Virus record (IMG/VR): IMGVR_UViG_3300048834_000377
Location: 1 to 33,530 of that record
From: a virus
Strand: one strand, 5' to 3'
DNA length: 33,530 bases
Part shown: in pieces, positions 16,643-22,484 of the stretch
Numbering within the stretch: the first letter of the stretch is position 1
Layout of the letters: the number at the start of each line of letters is the position of its first letter
The notes under the pieces: generated by a model
Told to the model about the DNA's origin: nothing
What the model saw: the letters and a program-made list of their open reading frames with translations, nothing else
Database searches by the model: none
Position numbers and translations under genes: made by a program

Positions 16643-17184
16643 GATTGCTTGATACCCAGCGCCACCTTGATCGTTTCGACCACGTCCGCGCCAGATGCGC
16701 CGGACCCGACCAACTTCTCCGCCTTGGCGAGCGCCTCGGCCTGCCGCTGCTCGAAGTCGGCCTTGACCGCCTCGATGCGCTGCCGCGTGTTTGCGGCGGC
16801 GTTCATCGCGGTGGACAGCTGCAGCAGTTCCTTGGCGTCCAGCTCCTCGTCCGCGTCCATCTGCAAGAGCTTCTCGGTCATCAGCTGCTGGAAGCGGACC
16901 AGGCTCGCCTCGCCCAAAGCCTCGACGCCGCTGGTGCGTGCCACGTCGGCGAGCGCCCGGGCCATCTCGGCCGATCGGCGCACGCCGTCGAGCACACCCT
17001 GGTAGTTCTTGCGGTGCTTCCACACCGCGCCGCGACTGATGCTGAAACCCTTGCCCTCGAACCACGCAAGCAGGTCGTCGATGGTCGCCGCCGGCTGGCG
17101 CAGCAGGTCCTGGTACTCCGCGCGTTCGGCGTCGGAGACTTCGGGGTCGGCCAGCAGTTCATCGACTCGGTACTTGCGGCTCAT
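16639..17184 (-). CDS. Terminase small subunit, DUF3486 (Mu-like)
   Basis: A 181-residue helical protein. N-terminal 'IDDLLAWFEGKGFSISRGAVWKHRKNY' is the DUF3486 helix-turn-helix pattern (…L…L...G..iS..a.hry...), and the following helices 'ARALADVARTSGVEALGEASLVRFQQLMTEKLL' match the family's A/L/E-rich coiled region. In Mu-type phages this gene precedes the large terminase, as here with a 4-nt ATGA overlap. It recognises viral DNA and regulates TerL. No clear Shine-Dalgarno is present; translation is probably coupled to the gene 5 nt upstream. Confidence 0.85.
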   Translation of the reverse strand: MSRKYRVDELLADPEVSDAERAEYQDLLRQPAATIDDLLAWFEGKGFSISRGAVWKHRKNYQGVLDGVRRSAEMARALADVARTSGVEALGEASLVRFQQLMTEKLLQMDADEELDAKELLQLSTAMNAAANTRQRIEAVKADFEQRQAEALAKAEKLVGSGASGADVVETIKVALGIKQS

Positions 17185-17189
17185 GGGGC

Positions 17190-17522
17190 TTACTGCGTAA
17201 TGGGCTTGACCGTGATGTCGGTGTGCGCGGAGTAGGTGATCTGCACGCGGCCGTTGCCGTCGTTGTAGATCTGCGGCGGGAACGGCCCGAGTAGTTGCCG
17301 GGTGCCGGGGGCGATGGCGACCACCTTGTCGGCGACCGCCTCACCGTCCACAGCCTGCTGGGTGACAACGGTCAGGTTGACGGACGCGCCGCCGCCGTTG
17401 GTGTGTTCGACCAGCAGCAGTTCCTTGCCGGTGTTGGCGAACGAGTCGCCGCCGGCGTCGGCCGCGATCGTCGTGTAGGCGTTAGCGCTCCGCGATGGAC
17501 TGATGGGTGTAAGTAGTGGCAT
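17190..17522 (-). CDS. Small beta-rich structural protein
   Basis: A 110-residue protein (MPLLTPISPSR start) ending 'YNDGNGRVQITYSAHTDITVKPITQ'. The Asn-Gly-rich strand pairs with a C-terminal 'TYS..t.itV.pI' pattern seen in small phage head/decoration proteins. It sits just upstream of TerS instead of after capsid, so it is displaced from the other decoration-like genes. Assignment to a virion protein is inference from style and operon. Confidence 0.65.
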   Translation of the reverse strand: MPLLTPISPSRSANAYTTIAADAGGDSFANTGKELLLVEHTNGGGASVNLTVVTQQAVDGEAVADKVVAIAPGTRQLLGPFPPQIYNDGNGRVQITYSAHTDITVKPITQ

Positions 17523-17595
17523 GGCTTAGGTCTCGGGTATAGGGTTCAGGGATCGGGGGATCGGTTTTCCTGCTTTCTTAATTTCCTGCTTTTGC

Positions 17596-18102
17596 TTACA
17601 CCGGCGTCTCATCGACGGTCGCGGTCACGATCAGGCCCTGGGGCAGCGTGCCGGTGCCGACGGTCGCGTCGACGACCAGCAGCAGCACATCGCCATCGGT
17701 AAACGAGGTAGCGCTCAAAACGCCAACGACGGGCGTCCGAACGACCGTCGAAGAGTTGATCGCGATCGGCGCGCTAAGCACGCTGGCGAACGCGCCGCCG
17801 CCGGTGGACTTCTGCAGGTCGATCGTGACGGTCGAGTCACCGGCGGCCGCGGTGAGGATCGCGACCTCGATCGCGATGATCGTGCCCGTCGTGCCACGCG
17901 CGATGACCACCGGCACGGTGGCGTCGGCGATGGCCGCGCCGTTCGCCTGCTGGTAGTCCAGGCTGCGCCGGTGGACGATCTTGGCGGCGCCGATACCCGC
18001 GCCGTCCTTGATGATGTCGCCGTCGATCGAGTTCTTGGGCAGCGTCAGGTTGCCTGTGACGACCAGGTTGCGGACGGTCAGGTCTTGGATTTGATTGCTC
18101 AT
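17596..18102 (-). CDS. Beta-rich structural protein, possible head fibre or decoration
   Basis: A 168-residue protein. The N-terminus 'IQDLTVRNLVVTGNLTLPKNSIDG' is typical of short phage fibre/decoration proteins, where a repeated hydrophobic-Thr/Asn pattern forms a triple beta stalk. The rest is Ala/Val/Thr-rich beta sequence with no Cys. It is followed by the 110-residue gene after a 73-nt spacer. A virion surface role is likely, but attachment site (head or tail) is unknown. Confidence 0.68.
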   Translation of the reverse strand: MSNQIQDLTVRNLVVTGNLTLPKNSIDGDIIKDGAGIGAAKIVHRRSLDYQQANGAAIADATVPVVIARGTTGTIIAIEVAILTAAAGDSTVTIDLQKSTGGGAFASVLSAPIAINSSTVVRTPVVGVLSATSFTDGDVLLLVVDATVGTGTLPQGLIVTATVDETPV

Positions 18103-18129
18103 GGCTTCTTTCGGGCTGGGTGTATCGGT

Positions 18130-18465
18130 TTAGAGCCGGTCGTCGAAGACAAGCGGGCTGCGTTCCGCGCCGGCCAGCACGGCGGTGCCATTGGCGGTGA
18201 TGGCGTAGGCCGTGTTGTCGAGCGTCCTGCGTTCGCTGGTGCGGTAGCGCTGATCGGTCTCGGTGAGCAGGCCGGCGTTGACCAGATCGACGCACAGCCC
18301 GGCCAGGTGCCGATCGTCCTCCGGGCCTGCGCCGGCGGAGCGGTCCAGCACGTTCATCAGGAGGCGTCCGCGGATGCCGCCGGCGGCCTTGGCCGAATCG
18401 GCGGCACGCAGGATGTCGCGCCGGATCAGCGCGTCGCGCTCGATGTTCATGCGGTCAATTTCCAT
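18130..18465 (-). CDS. Winged-helix-like Mu-family protein
   Basis: A 111-residue protein; start MEIDRMN at 18,465 overlaps the preceding gene by 11 nt. It has the architecture of a small winged-helix protein found before the terminase in Mu-like phages: 'RRDILRAADSAKAAGG...LLMNVLDRSAG', 'LAGLCVDLVNAGLLTE' and a wing leading to 'YAITANGTAVLAGAERSPLV', the conserved 'LT..G..va.G....pGv' ending. The role in Mu relatives is not established. Being just before TerS and after the TM/coiled-coil protein is the Mu order. Confidence 0.72.
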   Translation of the reverse strand: MEIDRMNIERDALIRRDILRAADSAKAAGGIRGRLLMNVLDRSAGAGPEDDRHLAGLCVDLVNAGLLTETDQRYRTSERRTLDNTAYAITANGTAVLAGAERSPLVFDDRL

Positions 18466-18928
18466 TGTGCGCTCCGGCGTATCTGATTTTGTCGATGCGT
18501 TTGTGCAGCGCGTCGGCGTCGGCCTTGGTGGCGAAGTTGGCGTGCAGGTAATCCTTGAGCTGGTCGAACCGGAGGTTAAACCGCATCTCCAGCTCACGGT
18601 CGCGCTGGTCGAGGTCCGCGAAGTCCTTGTCACCCGTCTCCAGCCGTTCGCGGATGTTGCTGATCCGATCGTTGAACAGGTTGATGACGCCTTCCAGGTG
18701 CGTGGCGACGCCCGCCAGTTTGGCCTCAATGAGCTGCTCGGCGCGTTGTTCGAGGTTTTGCTTGAGGAGCTTGATCTGCTCCTCTCGCTGCTTTTCGCGG
18801 GACAGCAGGATCGTGACGAGGATGCCGACGACGGTGACCAGCGTGCCGACGATCAGGTTGATCACAAACATCGTGATCGTCCACGAGTCGCTAATCGCAA
18901 GCGTCATCGGTAGGTTGTCGAATGCCAT
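18455..18928 (-). CDS. Membrane-anchored coiled-coil protein (DUF2730-like, Mu gp25 position)
   Basis: A 157-residue protein; start MAFDNLPM chosen over a long Arg-rich upstream extension, which is a shadow. One transmembrane helix (about 17-43, Ile/Val/Leu-rich) is followed by a long charged coiled coil (SREKQREEQIKLLKQNLEQR...). DUF2730 proteins of Mu-like phages have exactly this TM-plus-coil form and precede the DUF3486 gene. A lysis role has been suggested for similar proteins but is not proven. Preceded by a strong terminator, it starts the terminase module. Confidence 0.75.
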   Translation of the reverse strand: MAFDNLPMTLAISDSWTITMFVINLIVGTLVTVVGILVTILLSREKQREEQIKLLKQNLEQRAEQLIEAKLAGVATHLEGVINLFNDRISNIRERLETGDKDFADLDQRDRELEMRFNLRFDQLKDYLHANFATKADADALHKRIDKIRYAGAHNGN

Positions 18929-18986
18929 CGTTTGCGTCCGTGCGTGGTGGGTGGTGATCCGTGGCTCGTGTCTGGCGGGTGGTATC

Positions 18987-19026
18987 AAAACCCCGGCAGG
19001 CCCCCGTCCTTGGGTGCCCGCCGGGG
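18987..19026 (-). terminator. Intrinsic terminator between lysis-like and packaging genes
   Basis: On the minus strand CCCCGGC (19,026-19,020) and GCCGGGG (18,997-18,991) close an extended hairpin with an inner GGGCACCC-type stem, followed at once by TTTT (18,990-18,987). It lies 15-54 nt past the stop of the 19,041 gene. It could stop or attenuate late transcription before the packaging genes. Confidence 0.7.
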
Positions 19027-19040
19027 GAGACGGTCTTTGG

Positions 19041-19820
19041 TTATGCGGCTGTCCCCGATCCGGCGGCTGCAGCCGTGACGACGCGCGGCGGGATCGAGCG
19101 GCGCACCTGGTCGACCAGCTCACGCGCCTCGGTGGACATGCTGGCACGGAGGCTGATCTTGGTGTTCGGGTCGCCGAAGTTGACGGTGTCGTTGTCGCCC
19201 TTCTCGTACTCGATCGCGGTGATGACATCGGCGGCGGCCTTGCGCGTCTGCTCGACCACCTGGGCGGCCCTTCGATTGAGCTGCTCTTGGAAACGCACCT
19301 CGTCGGCTTTCTTGGCCGCGTCCCGCTCCGCCTCGTCCTTCTTGCGTTTCTGGATCAGCGTCAGGACGAGGCCGAGCACGGTCGATCCGCCGAGGATGTA
19401 CACGTTCCAGGGCGGCGGCGTCTTGCTTGCGATGTACGGCCCCATGATCTGCACGGCCTGCGCCGCATTGCCCGCCAGCGCCGCGTCGATCGCGGCCGTG
19501 GTACGTGTGATGCCCTCTTCGAGCTGGGGGATCGCGGCTTTGGCCTGTACGATGATCGACGCGACCTTGTCGCGTGCCTCGACGGCTTCGGCTTTCTCCG
19601 GGCCGTCCTGCATCGCGTCGATCTGCGCGTTCAACTCGGCGATGAGTGATTCGGCGTCGGCGAGCTTCGCCTCGGTCAGTTCGAGCGCGGCGACCAGCTC
19701 GGCGCGGGTCGCCTGGTACGCTTCGATCTGCGCATCGGTACAGCCCCCGGAAGTGAGCAACGCAATCGCCAACAGCGGCGCGATCAGCCAGGCCATGAGT
19801 CGGTATTTAATCGGTGCCAT
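19041..19820 (-). CDS. Probable lipoprotein/membrane coiled-coil protein, spanin-like
   Basis: A 259-residue protein. The N-terminus has basic residues, a hydrophobic core (WLIAPLLAIALL) and 'TSGGC' with Cys27, close to a lipobox. A long heptad-rich coil (about 30-115) follows, then a second transmembrane helix (138-156), a basic/acidic coil and a short C-terminal beta part. An outer-membrane lipid anchor plus coil plus inner TM segment recalls unimolecular spanins, but residue spacing and the C-terminal domain are unusual. It lies upstream of packaging genes, where Mu-like phages keep lysis genes. Confidence 0.68.
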   Translation of the reverse strand: MAPIKYRLMAWLIAPLLAIALLTSGGCTDAQIEAYQATRAELVAALELTEAKLADAESLIAELNAQIDAMQDGPEKAEAVEARDKVASIIVQAKAAIPQLEEGITRTTAAIDAALAGNAAQAVQIMGPYIASKTPPPWNVYILGGSTVLGLVLTLIQKRKKDEAERDAAKKADEVRFQEQLNRRAAQVVEQTRKAAADVITAIEYEKGDNDTVNFGDPNTKISLRASMSTEARELVDQVRRSIPPRVVTAAAAGSGTAA

Positions 19821-19853
19821 GAGTGTGTCTCCGTGTTCGTGTCTCGATGCTTC

Positions 19854-19871
19854 ACGCCCGCCGCGCAGGCG
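19854..19871 (+). repeat. 18-nt intergenic repeat, copy 1
   Basis: Sequence ACGCCCGCCGCGCAGGCG, identical to 25,781-25,798 and found in 15 nt in inverse orientation at 20,746-20,760. All three copies are in gaps between genes. Confidence 0.85.
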
Positions 19872-19883
19872 TGGTGTTGGTGA

Positions 19884-20069
19884 TTACCTCACGCGCTTGA
19901 CCAGGGCATCCAGCACGGCCTGGTCGCACGAGAGCTGGTACTTCAGCGATTCGATCTCGGTTTTTGCCTCGCTCTCGATCTGCTTGATTCGTTGATTCGC
20001 CTTATCGATGCGCCGTCTGCGCGTGTTGATCTCACGCTCGATAGGCGACAGCTTGGGTTTCTTGGCCAT
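19884..20069 (-). CDS. Small coiled-coil protein
   Basis: A 61-residue highly charged protein (MAKKPKLSPIEREINTRRRR start) predicted to be one long helix. GAGGT lies 5 nt before the ATG. It forms a cluster with the 158-residue gene and the lipoprotein-like gene. No family was recognised. Confidence 0.65.
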   Translation of the reverse strand: MAKKPKLSPIEREINTRRRRIDKANQRIKQIESEAKTEIESLKYQLSCDQAVLDALVKRVR

Positions 20070-20072
20070 GCG

Positions 20073-20549
20073 TTACCTCCGCGCTCTTCGCGCCTTGGCG
20101 GTTACAGGGTTTTTCGTCGCCCGCGGCTTGAACGATTCCGGCGCGAAGCGCAGCTCAAGCCAGCGCGTGCCGTCTGTGTTTCGCAGGATGACGCGCGGCG
20201 GGTGGTCGCTGATTTTGTTCAGGTCAACGCCGAGCGCGTTAAGCTCACGGAACGCATCGACCGCGCCGTAGCCGATGACTTTGGTGATGGCGTGATCGGT
20301 CCCGTGGCGAAGGGCGATGATGCGTTCGCCGCCGTCGATCCTGATCGAGCAGCGCGCGTCCAGGTGTACGGCGTCCAGGTCCGCCCCGGCGATGGTGATG
20401 ATCCCCAGCGCGTTGACCGTCGCCGTGCCGGGTTGGGTCAAAGCGGCCCCCAGCCTGCGCGCAGACCGGGGGCCTTTCTCGGGAGTGGTGTCGAGGGTTG
20501 AACTTGTCGCCGCTTGCATCCGTGCGTCGCTCCGCGCTGTCTCGGCCAT
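20073..20549 (-). CDS. Hypothetical protein, first gene of late operon
   Basis: A 158-residue protein from ATG at 20,549. The N-terminal 40 residues are Ala/Arg/Thr-rich; the conserved-looking core is 'ALGIITIAGADLDAVHLDARCSIRIDGGERIIALRHGT' onward, ending in a basic Lys/Arg tail. A perfect GGCCCCC/GGGGGCC hairpin lies inside the N-terminal coding DNA (20,445-20,474), so the true start may be the TTG just after it with GGGGG upstream. The stop abuts the coiled-coil gene by 3 nt. It lies downstream of a TTGACA promoter. Function unknown. Confidence 0.6.
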   Translation of the reverse strand: MAETARSDARMQAATSSTLDTTPEKGPRSARRLGAALTQPGTATVNALGIITIAGADLDAVHLDARCSIRIDGGERIIALRHGTDHAITKVIGYGAVDAFRELNALGVDLNKISDHPPRVILRNTDGTRWLELRFAPESFKPRATKNPVTAKARRARR

Positions 20550-20564
20550 GAGACAGCGTTGGTT

Positions 20565-20580
20565 GCGAAACACACCTGGC
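20565..20580 (+). repeat. 16-nt repeat GCGAAACACACCTGGC, copy 1
   Basis: An exact 16-mer, also at 22,356-22,371 in the same orientation. This copy lies in the leader of the late operon, 16 nt before the first start codon as read on the minus strand. Confidence 0.9.
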
Positions 20581-20628
20581 AGGCGACGCGCGGAGGCCCC
20601 GAATGGCCGCCGAGCGGGTTTAACGTGG

Positions 20629-20639
20629 ATAACCTGGGT
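20629..20639 (-). promoter_or_regulatory. DnaA-box-like site, copy 1
   Basis: Minus strand GGTTATCCACG, 8 of 9 bases of the DnaA consensus TTATCCACA. An identical 11-mer is at 22,341-22,351. It lies in the untranslated leader of the late operon. Confidence 0.4.
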
Positions 20640-20690
20640 GCCGGCCTCTTGCATCCGGCGCGACGCTACCACACGTCGCGGAGACCGTAG

Positions 20691-20718
20691 TCTGTACCAG
20701 ACCCTATCGGCCTGTCAA
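20691..20718 (-). promoter_or_regulatory. Late-operon promoter candidate
   Basis: Perfect -35 TTGACA (20,718-20,713), 16-nt spacer and TACAGA as -10 (20,696-20,691), giving a start near 20,684 and a leader of about 135 nt before the first late gene. The -10 is weak, as expected for a regulated promoter. Confidence 0.5.
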
Positions 20719-20745
20719 GCCCACCTCCCGAATTTTTTTTATTCG

Positions 20746-20760
20746 CGCCTGCGCGGCGGG
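20746..20760 (-). repeat. Intergenic repeat, inverse copy
   Basis: The minus strand reads CCCGCCGCGCAGGCG, the last 15 nt of the 18-nt repeat at 19,854 and 25,781. It starts 2 nt past the stop of the membrane protein gene and is followed by an A-run on the same strand. Confidence 0.8.
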
Positions 20761-20762
20761 GG

Positions 20763-21257
20763 TCAATCACCGGCGGGTCGGCCCACGAACTCGACGGAAA
20801 CAAAGCCGCTTCGTCCGGTGTACGCCCCGCCTGTGATCCGGACCTCGTGGACCATGAGCCCGGCATCGATAACGCGCACGGGTGTGCCGGCCTCGACGAT
20901 CAACAACCGACCGTCCCGCTGCATTTCTGCAAGGCCCATCGCGTCGCGTGCGTTCGCAAGCTGAACCATGCGATCGTGATCCGTTTCGGATACGCCCAGC
21001 ATTGCCTTCCCTGTGATGGTGGCGGTGTCGCCAACCTTGATTGTCGCTCGGCGTTCGGCTGCGTGCCTGGCCGCCTGCCGCTCCTGCGCTTCGCGGGCTT
21101 CCGCGCGCCGCTCGGCGGACTGTGCGGCTTCCTGTTGGGCGACCCGCGCGGCACGTTCATCGCTGATCGCCCCGCCCCCAAGCTCGATCAGGCCCACCGC
21201 CAGCAGCACCGAAAGAAGCCCGACAACCATGCAGCCGATCCCCGCTTTCTTCAGCAT
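20763..21257 (-). CDS. Single-pass membrane protein with coiled coil
   Basis: A 164-residue protein from ATG 21,257 (GGGGG 6 nt upstream; an in-frame TTG four codons earlier is possible). One transmembrane helix (about 5-26) is followed by a strongly charged Ala/Arg/Glu coiled coil (33-70) and a C-terminal SH3-like beta domain with 'IVEAGTPVRVIDAG...VRITGGAYTGRSGFVSVEFV'. The 'G.y.GrsGwV' ending is characteristic of SH3-type repeats. It could be a host-envelope-modifying or superinfection-exclusion protein. It is transcribed from the switch region toward the late operon; perfect TATAAT lies on its strand at 21,312-21,307. Confidence 0.68.
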   Translation of the reverse strand: MLKKAGIGCMVVGLLSVLLAVGLIELGGGAISDERAARVAQQEAAQSAERRAEAREAQERQAARHAAERRATIKVGDTATITGKAMLGVSETDHDRMVQLANARDAMGLAEMQRDGRLLIVEAGTPVRVIDAGLMVHEVRITGGAYTGRSGFVSVEFVGRPAGD

Positions 21258-21270
21258 CGTAACCCCCAAA

Positions 21271-21288
21271 GTTCAACAGCTATTGAAC
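21271..21288. promoter_or_regulatory. 18-bp palindromic operator candidate
   Basis: GTTCAACAGCTATTGAAC matches its own reverse complement at 16 of 18 positions. It overlaps the -35 of the rightward promoter and lies just upstream of the leftward membrane gene start, so one bound protein could control both directions. Confidence 0.6.
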
Positions 21289-21311
21289 TCCGACCACCCT
21301 TACATTATATT
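21283..21311 (+). promoter_or_regulatory. Promoter of the ImmA-like gene
   Basis: TTGAAC (-35, 21,283-21,288), 17-nt spacer and TATATT (-10, 21,306-21,311), in an AT-rich gap. The predicted start near 21,318 leaves a 32-nt leader with GGAGG before ATG 21,350. Confidence 0.7.
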
Positions 21312-21349
21312 AACAAACATATCATCATCCGTCCATTCCGGAGGCTTGT

Positions 21350-21739
21350 ATGCACATCAAAGTCGGCCCCTTCTGTTACGAAATCATTGCCCGTGCCGAG
21401 CCTATCGAGCACCCCGACGGCGGGCTGTGCCACGGCGTTGCCTGGCCCGACCTGCACCGCGTCGAGTTCAGCCTGGCGGCCCCACCGCACAAGCGCGTCG
21501 CCGTCCTGTGGCACGAGTTGATGCACCTGGCCAAGGCCGACTTCGATATCCACGGGGCCGAGTTGCTCGGCGAGGAAGCCGTCTGCAATCTGCTGGGCCT
21601 GCTCATGTCGATGATCTCGCCGATGGACATGCTCCGTTTGCAAATCTACGCCTCCGAGGGCGTCGATGCGCCCGCCGCGATGTGCAACCCGTGGATGGGG
21701 CGACCCGTCCCGATCCTGCATTTTTCCCGGCAATATTAG
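21350..21739 (+). CDS. ImmA/IrrE-like zinc metallopeptidase
   Basis: A 129-residue protein with 'VLWHELMHLAKAD' (HExxH: His55, Glu56, His59) and a third-ligand candidate in 'GEEAVCNLLGLLMSMI' (Glu75/Glu76), the signature of the M78 ImmA/IrrE and related small metallopeptidases. GGAGG lies 5 nt before ATG. In phages and ICEs such proteases cleave the repressor to trigger induction; a repressor partner is expected nearby. No N-terminal HTH is attached. It ends by overlapping the convergent gene by 4 nt. The substrate is inferred, not known. Confidence 0.82.
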   Translation: MHIKVGPFCYEIIARAEPIEHPDGGLCHGVAWPDLHRVEFSLAAPPHKRVAVLWHELMHLAKADFDIHGAELLGEEAVCNLLGLLMSMISPMDMLRLQIYASEGVDAPAAMCNPWMGRPVPILHFSRQY

Positions 21740-22014
21740 TCTTTTGGCTTCTTAATCGGCGTTGATTTTGGCGGGCCGATCGGCTTGCCGTACTTCGGCC
21801 CCACGACTGGCTTGGCGGCCACGCGCAGTGGCGGCTGCTGCGTGTCCGATCCGTATCGCGTCATCATGATCTTTTCGCGAACAGCGGCATCCTGCTGCAT
21901 GAAGTAGGCAACCATCGACTCCACGACGCGCTTCTCCACAAGCCCGCGTTCGCCGCAGAACTCCTCAAACGCGGCCGCCAGATCATCCCCAAACTCAAAT
22001 ATTTTTCGTTTCAT
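21736..22014 (-). CDS. Small switch-region protein, possible DNA-binding
   Basis: A 92-residue protein. The N-terminus 'KIFEFGDDLAAAFEEFCGERGLVEKRVVESMVAYFM' resembles a strand-helix-helix unit of the ribbon-helix-helix type, followed by a basic Lys/Pro-rich tail. It diverges from the RHH gene across an AT-rich operator region, and its 3' end overlaps the ImmA-like gene. It is a candidate for the lysogenic regulator cleaved by that protease, which is inference. Confidence 0.65.
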   Translation of the reverse strand: MKRKIFEFGDDLAAAFEEFCGERGLVEKRVVESMVAYFMQQDAAVREKIMMTRYGSDTQQPPLRVAAKPVVGPKYGKPIGPPKSTPIKKPKD

Positions 22015-22049
22015 GCAAACCTATGTTACACGGCACGTTAAATCATAAA

Positions 22050-22076
22050 AACATATAAATAGCTATATTTTTTATA
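22050..22076. promoter_or_regulatory. AT-rich divergent control region with palindrome
   Basis: The perfect 8-bp palindrome ATAGCTAT (22,059-22,066) sits within A/T runs between two divergent regulator genes. It shares the AGCTAT core with the operator at 21,271-21,288. Confidence 0.5.
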
Positions 22077-22084
22077 GAGGCCTA

Positions 22085-22113
22085 TTGACTATGACGATCT
22101 TCATATTTATGGT
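22085..22113 (+). promoter_or_regulatory. Promoter of RHH gene, possibly leaderless
   Basis: TTGACT (22,085-22,090), 17-nt spacer and TATGGT (22,108-22,113). The predicted start would fall on or next to the ATG at 22,120, and no Shine-Dalgarno is present, so the mRNA may be leaderless. Confidence 0.5.
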
Positions 22114-22119
22114 GTTGTC

Positions 22120-22299
22120 ATGGCTACCGCGCTTAACGACAAAGATCTGGAAGAACGCCTGGAACAACTGGCAAAGCTTCAGTCAGTGCCAGTTTCCAGG
22201 CACGCGATGCTTCGGGAGATTGTCCGCGAAGCGACCAAAGACCTGCGCCGGCCCAATGCCTGGCGCAAAAGCAGCCAACCCAAGGGGGACGCTGCTTGA
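22120..22299 (+). CDS. Ribbon-helix-helix regulator
   Basis: A 59-residue protein, MATALNDKDLEERLEQLAKL then 'QSVPVSRHAMLREIVREATKDLR'. The pattern of a short N-terminal strand, helix 'DLEERLEQLAKLQ', a turn with 'VSRHAM' and helix 'LREIVREATKDL' is that of Arc/CopG-type ribbon-helix-helix repressors, which bind DNA as dimers. It ends in a basic tail. It faces the 21,736 gene across the palindrome-bearing AT-rich gap and is the first rightward gene, so it probably governs the early/lysogenic switch. Confidence 0.75.
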   Translation: MATALNDKDLEERLEQLAKLQSVPVSRHAMLREIVREATKDLRRPNAWRKSSQPKGDAA

Positions 22300-22340
22300 G
22301 GATTGCTACCACGTCACGCCCCCCGGTGCGTAGCCGGGGG

Positions 22341-22351
22341 CGTGGATAACC
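22341..22351 (-). promoter_or_regulatory. DnaA-box-like site, copy 2
   Basis: Minus strand GGTTATCCACG, identical to the copy at 20,629-20,639 and one base from the DnaA consensus. Confidence 0.4.
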
Positions 22352-22355
22352 GCCC

Positions 22356-22371
22356 GCGAAACACACCTGGC
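22356..22371 (+). repeat. 16-nt repeat GCGAAACACACCTGGC, copy 2
   Basis: Exact match to 20,565-20,580. Here it lies partly inside the terminator-like double hairpin. Confidence 0.9.
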
Positions 22372-22484
22372 CCAACGGCCAGGGCGGGCTTTTGAAAGAA
22401 CCCTTCCGGGGGCGATGGAGACGACGATGAAAGCAACCTTCACGGACAGCGGCAAGGATTACGACGCGGCGGCACTGCACGGAG

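Larger units (their letters stand above)
22315..22390 (+). ncRNA. Tandem hairpin element, probable terminator/structured RNA
   Basis: Hairpin 1: CACG plus C-tract pairs with G-tract plus CGTG, 11 bp with one bulge, closed by GG-TGCGTAG-CC (22,315-22,343). Next comes the DnaA-box-like site and the 16-nt repeat. Hairpin 2: CCTGGCC/GGCCAGG (22,366-22,383) inside GCCCGC/GCGGGC (22,352-22,389), followed by TTTT. The second is a plausible intrinsic terminator for the RHH transcript. Confidence 0.5.

Noticed and set aside
15281-17065. 594-residue form of the large terminase
   Set aside because: The first 141 residues are Arg/Gly-rich and lie antiparallel-frame over TerS; the ATG at 16,642 overlaps the TerS stop and begins the conserved domain.
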